Part shown: in pieces, positions 5,723-8,899 of the stretch
How the letters are laid out: each line of letters opens with the position of its first letter
Position numbering within the stretch: the first letter of the stretch is position 1
DNA from: Bacteroidetes/Chlorobi group bacterium ChocPot_Mid
Lineage (GTDB): Bacteria > Bacteroidota > Ignavibacteria > Kapaibacteriales > UBA2268
Assembly: GCA_003731675.1 (NCBI GenBank)
Contig: RCNQ01000324.1
Coordinates: forward strand, 1-8,899
Direction: 5' to 3'
DNA: 8,899 bases
Made by a program: the position numbers and the translations under genes
Notes under the pieces: model-generated
What the model was told of the DNA's origin: nothing
Seen by the model: only the letters and a program-made list of their open reading frames with translations
The model's database searches: none

Positions 5723-8437
5723 TCAAATACTCTCCATATTCTCCACTACCTTTTTTAGCGACTCTTTCATACTTTCCAGCTTTTCGCGTTCTCGTTCAAC
5801 GATTTCGGGTGATGCGTTGCTGACGAATTTTTCGTTGCTTAGTTTCTTTTCTGTACTGATTATATTATTTTGCAATCTTTCCTTTTCTTTGTTTAGCCGC
5901 TCCTTTTCTTTAGCTATATCAATTGTTCCTTCGAGTAACAGGAAAATCTCAGTTTCACGAACAACCGATGTAAGACAGTTCGCGGGTTTGCTTATATTCA
6001 ATTCTGATTTTACACTGGAACAGTTCGCCATAGCGGCGATTATATCGGCTTCTTCGCTGATAAAAGCTTTTTCTTCATAGTTTTTGCTCGAAATTATTAC
6101 AGGTATTTTTTGCTGTGGTGAAAGATTAATGGAAGCTCGCAACCTTCGTATTTCCTCAACAAGTAATTGTAAATTGAAAAACTTTTCTTCAAGTGTATTG
6201 TCAATTAATTTTTCATCAGCATCAGGAATTCTTTGCAGACTTATACTTTCTTTATCTGTCCTATCGTCGAGCAAATGCCAGATTTCTTCTGTAATGAAAG
6301 GCATAATGGGGTGAAGAAGCTTTAAAATTTGTTCGTAAAGATGAATAGTGTGCTTCATTAATGCACGTTTGAATGCAGGACTCTCACTTCTGTTTAGCTG
6401 TACTTTAATGATTTCAACATACCAATCGCAAAAATCTCGCCAGATGAAATCATATAACAATTTTGAATAATCATTTACTTTATAATTATCCAATGCATAA
6501 TGAATATTCCTGATAGTTGAATTGAATCGGGATAAAATCCATTTATCTGAAAATGTTAATTCATCTGTTTTTAGCATTTTATTTTCGTTTGCAGGGCAAC
6601 AGTCGTTCAATCCTTCGGCTTCCAGTTTCATAAGTAAAAATCTTCCTGCATTCCAGATTTTATTTGCAAAGTTCCTCCCTATTTCCATTGATGGAATATC
6701 CTGAGCTTTTACATCAACATCCATTTTTACATCCTGTCCCAGCGGGGATAGATAGATTATTGTAAACCTGTTAGCATCAGTTCCATATTTTGCAATTATA
6801 TTTAAGGGGTCAGGAGAATTTCCAAGAGATTTTGATAATTTTCTGCCTTTGCCATCACGAATTGTACTTGTGAAATATACATTTTTAAATGGTATCTCAT
6901 TTTTAAAATACATTGTTGCCATTATCATCCTTGCTACCCAAAAGAAAATAATATCAGGTGCAGTAACAAGCAGGTCAGTGGGCAAATAGGTATTTAAATC
7001 GGGAGTTTCCTCTGTCTTCCCATCAGCGAGCCAATACATTGTTGTAAGAGGCCACAACCAAGACGAAAACCAAGTATCCAAAACATCATCATCTTGCCGT
7101 AAATTAACGCCTTCAGCTAAACCTAATTTCTTTCTTGCATCAGATTCAGAAGTGGCGGCTGTAAACCTTCCATCTTCAGTATAATAAACCGGAATCCTGT
7201 GTCCCCACCACAATTGTCGTGATATACACCAATCACGAATATTATTCATCCAATGCTCATAGGTTTTTACCCAATGATTAGGATGAAACTGTATTCTTCC
7301 TTCCTGAACAGGTTTCAAAGCAATTTCTGCTAACGGTTTCATTTTAACAAACCATTGGTCAGAAAGATATGGTTCGATAGCTTCCCCGCCACGATATGAA
7401 AATCCGACATTATGGGTATAATCCTCAATCTTTTCTATTAAATCATTTTCCTCAAGTTTTCTTAAAATGGCTTTGCGTGCTTTGAAACGCTCCATACCAC
7501 AAAACTCTCCTGCAAATTCATTCAATGTCCCATCGGGATTCATCGTATTTATTTGTGGTAAATTATGTCGTAATCCGACTTCGAAATCATTTGGGTCATG
7601 GGCAGGAGTAATTTTCACACAACCTGTCCCAAATTGCGGGTCTGCATATTCATCGGTGATTACTTCAACTTCACGCCCAACATAAGGTACAATAACTTTT
7701 TTCCCGATAAATTGCTTGTATCTTTCATCATTTGGATTGACCGCTACTGCAACATCACCGTAAATTGTTTCTGGTCTTACAGTCGCTACTTTTAAGTATT
7801 CTGTATTATTTTCAGAAAATCTGTAACGAAGAGTATAAAGCTTTTCCTTTACTTCACGAAATTCAACTTCCTCATCTGAAAGGGCAGTCTGGCTTAAAGG
7901 AGACCAGTTAATTATCCTCTTCCCCCTGTAAATCAAACCGTCATCAAACAATCTGATGAATACCTGCTGAACGGCATTAGATGCAGATTCATCCATGGTG
8001 AAAAGTAAACGATTCCAATCACAAGAAATCCCTAACTTCTTTAATTGTTGAATAATTATGCCGCCGTATTTCTCTTTCCATTCCCAAGCATGTTCTAAAA
8101 ATTTCTCCCTCCCAATGTCATATCTCGATAAGCCCTGTTCTCTGAGCATTGCTTCCACCTTAGCGTGAGTTGCAATTCCTGCATGGTCATATCCCGGAAA
8201 CCAACAAACCTGATAGCCGAGCATCCTTTTCCAGCGAATATATAAATCCTGAAGAGTATGATTCAACACATGACCAAAATGTAAAATCCCTGTTACATTT
8301 GGGGGAGGCATCAAAATACTATAAGGTTCATGTAACCTTTCTGATGGTGAAGCGTAAATATTGTTTTTCTGCCAGATTTCATACCATTTATCTTCAACAA
8401 TTAATGGATTATATGCTTTCTCAAACTCTTTTTTCAT
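5723..8437 (-). CDS. valS: Valyl-tRNA synthetase
   Basis: This 904-aa class Ia aminoacyl-tRNA synthetase charges tRNA-Val in the cytoplasm. It has the HIGH-type motif HFGH at 53-56 after PPPNVTG, and the KMSKS-type motif KLSKS at 533-537. The CP1 editing domain (about 195-345) carries TVRPETIYGD (219-228) and KITPAHDPNDFEVG (275-288). WCISRQLWWGHRIP (403-416) is the conserved core segment. An anticodon-binding helical bundle (about 630-780) and the C-terminal tRNA-binding coiled coil typical of ValRS (about 838-902, Lys/Glu-rich) complete the protein. GYDHAGIATH (82-91) replaces the usual GTDHAGIATQ. The length is normal for the family and no frame break is seen. The start at 8435-8437 gives the expected family N-terminus (KAYNPLIVEDKWYEIW). 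It has no Shine-Dalgarno but an A/T-rich leader, as is common in Bacteroidetes-like genomes. It ends 85 bases from a bidirectional terminator. Confidence 0.98.
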   Translation of the reverse strand: MKKEFEKAYNPLIVEDKWYEIWQKNNIYASPSERLHEPYSILMPPPNVTGILHFGHVLNHTLQDLYIRWKRMLGYQVCWFPGYDHAGIATHAKVEAMLREQGLSRYDIGREKFLEHAWEWKEKYGGIIIQQLKKLGISCDWNRLLFTMDESASNAVQQVFIRLFDDGLIYRGKRIINWSPLSQTALSDEEVEFREVKEKLYTLRYRFSENNTEYLKVATVRPETIYGDVAVAVNPNDERYKQFIGKKVIVPYVGREVEVITDEYADPQFGTGCVKITPAHDPNDFEVGLRHNLPQINTMNPDGTLNEFAGEFCGMERFKARKAILRKLEENDLIEKIEDYTHNVGFSYRGGEAIEPYLSDQWFVKMKPLAEIALKPVQEGRIQFHPNHWVKTYEHWMNNIRDWCISRQLWWGHRIPVYYTEDGRFTAATSESDARKKLGLAEGVNLRQDDDVLDTWFSSWLWPLTTMYWLADGKTEETPDLNTYLPTDLLVTAPDIIFFWVARMIMATMYFKNEIPFKNVYFTSTIRDGKGRKLSKSLGNSPDPLNIIAKYGTDANRFTIIYLSPLGQDVKMDVDVKAQDIPSMEIGRNFANKIWNAGRFLLMKLEAEGLNDCCPANENKMLKTDELTFSDKWILSRFNSTIRNIHYALDNYKVNDYSKLLYDFIWRDFCDWYVEIIKVQLNRSESPAFKRALMKHTIHLYEQILKLLHPIMPFITEEIWHLLDDRTDKESISLQRIPDADEKLIDNTLEEKFFNLQLLVEEIRRLRASINLSPQQKIPVIISSKNYEEKAFISEEADIIAAMANCSSVKSELNISKPANCLTSVVRETEIFLLLEGTIDIAKEKERLNKEKERLQNNIISTEKKLSNEKFVSNASPEIVEREREKLESMKESLKKVVENMESI

Positions 8438-8526
8438 TATTTTTTATTTAATTTTACTTATTTTACAGATTAAAGAATTACAAATTTATGAATTTTTTAA
8501 GTATAAGAAGTCAATAAGTCAGTTAC

Positions 8527-8545
8527 ATAATCAATTATTGATTAT
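8527..8545. repeat. 19-nt palindrome in the valS / lipoprotein divergent spacer
   Basis: The half-sites ataatcaat (8527-8535) and attgattat (8537-8545) are perfectly symmetrical around one base. It lies 90 bases upstream of valS and 126 bases upstream of the lipoprotein start, where an operator could control either. In such AT-rich DNA chance symmetry is also likely. Confidence 0.35.
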
Positions 8546-8556
8546 TTTATCTAAAA

Positions 8557-8588
8557 TTTGTATATCATAAATATTTGTAATATATTTG
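8557..8588 (+). promoter_or_regulatory. Candidate Bacteroidetes-type promoter for the 8671 lipoprotein gene
   Basis: TATATTTG at 8581-8588 fits the Bacteroidetes -7 consensus TAnnTTTG. A TTTG at 8557-8560 stands 20 bases upstream, as the -33 element would. It implies a leader of about 80 bases. The motif is simple and the region is AT-rich, and the lineage may not use this promoter type, so support is weak. Confidence 0.25.
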
Positions 8589-8670
8589 AATTTATAACGC
8601 TGTAAAATTTGTATGATTTGGTTTGAGAAAATAAAAGTTATTTATAAATATTTAATTAAGTGGAGGTATT

Positions 8671-8899
8671 ATGAATTATAGGAAGTTAATCTCTAATTTA
8701 GCACTACCGTCAATAGTTGTTGGAACAATGATTATTGCAAGTAGTTGCAGACCAATGGTTACTCCTCAACAATTAGAAGAGCTAAAGGAGTTGCGAGCAA
8801 AAGAGAAAAGTCTAACCGAACAAATTCAGGCACAAAAAGATGATATCAGTAAAATCAAACCTGAAATCAGCTCAAGAGAGTCAGAATTGAAAGATTGCA
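8671..8899 (+). CDS. Coiled-coil lipoprotein, 5' part only, function unknown
   Basis: The gene starts at ATG 8671 with a near-ideal Shine-Dalgarno (GGAGG, 8662-8666) four bases upstream, and is still open at the window edge (76 residues visible). The N-terminus MNYRKLISNL, then a hydrophobic stretch and IIASSC (Cys26), is a standard lipoprotein signal with Ser at -1. After a short CRPMVTPQQ tether the sequence becomes a charged heptad-like helix (LEELKELRAKEKSLTEQIQ and on), rich in Glu, Lys and Gln, that should form a coiled coil. Such proteins are often envelope spacers or partners of OmpA-like or secretion complexes, but nothing visible assigns a role. It is transcribed away from valS across a 233-base spacer. 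Confidence 0.85.
   Translation, partial: MNYRKLISNLALPSIVVGTMIIASSCRPMVTPQQLEELKELRAKEKSLTEQIQAQKDDISKIKPEISSRESELKDC

Noticed and set aside
1146..8437. Both ftsK and valS are exactly 904 codons
   Set aside because: The proteins are unrelated and each length is normal for its own family, so this is coincidence.
8438..8670. Possible T-box or other tRNA-sensing leader upstream of valS
   Set aside because: The leader is nearly all A/T, with no conserved T-box bulge sequence, no terminator/antiterminator pair and no Shine-Dalgarno. T-box leaders are mainly a Gram-positive feature.

Overview
The window is an AT-rich piece of bacterial chromosome, roughly one-third G+C by eye. It most likely comes from the Bacteroidetes/Chlorobi (FCB) group, perhaps a Kapabacteria- or Ignavibacteria-like lineage. 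The placement rests on a type IX secretion (T9SS) C-terminal-signal-like tail, lipoprotein-rich gene content, several A/T-rich leaders and the general style of the proteins. It is an inference, because no rRNA or other marker is present.

Layout, left to right. Positions 1-248 (+) hold the 3' end of a gene resembling the CADD / TenA-PqqC-like metal-helix family. It converges on a 235-aa exported beta-rich protein (326-1033, -), and a strong hairpin terminator (273-307) lies between them. Upstream of the latter on the same strand is ftsK (1146-3860, -), the septal DNA translocase. About 390 bases with no supported gene follow. Then comes a short secreted-protein remnant (about 4250-4467, +) with a signal peptide, an 11-base poly-C tract and, one frame off, a T9SS-type tail. 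It ends 9 bases before a putative TolB-like beta-propeller lipoprotein (4477-5592, +), whose signal peptide contains an in-frame 36-nt perfect palindrome. A bidirectional terminator (5603-5637) separates that gene from valS (5723-8437, -), valyl-tRNA synthetase. After a 233-base AT-rich divergent spacer, a coiled-coil lipoprotein gene starts at 8671 (+) and runs off the end.

ftsK and valS are ordinary core genes and anchor the locus as chromosomal. The accessory interest lies at 4142-4545: a decayed or phase-variable T9SS cargo gene placed just upstream of a lipoprotein gene that carries a palindrome. I found no complete new defence or mobile system, CRISPR array, rRNA, tRNA or transposase.
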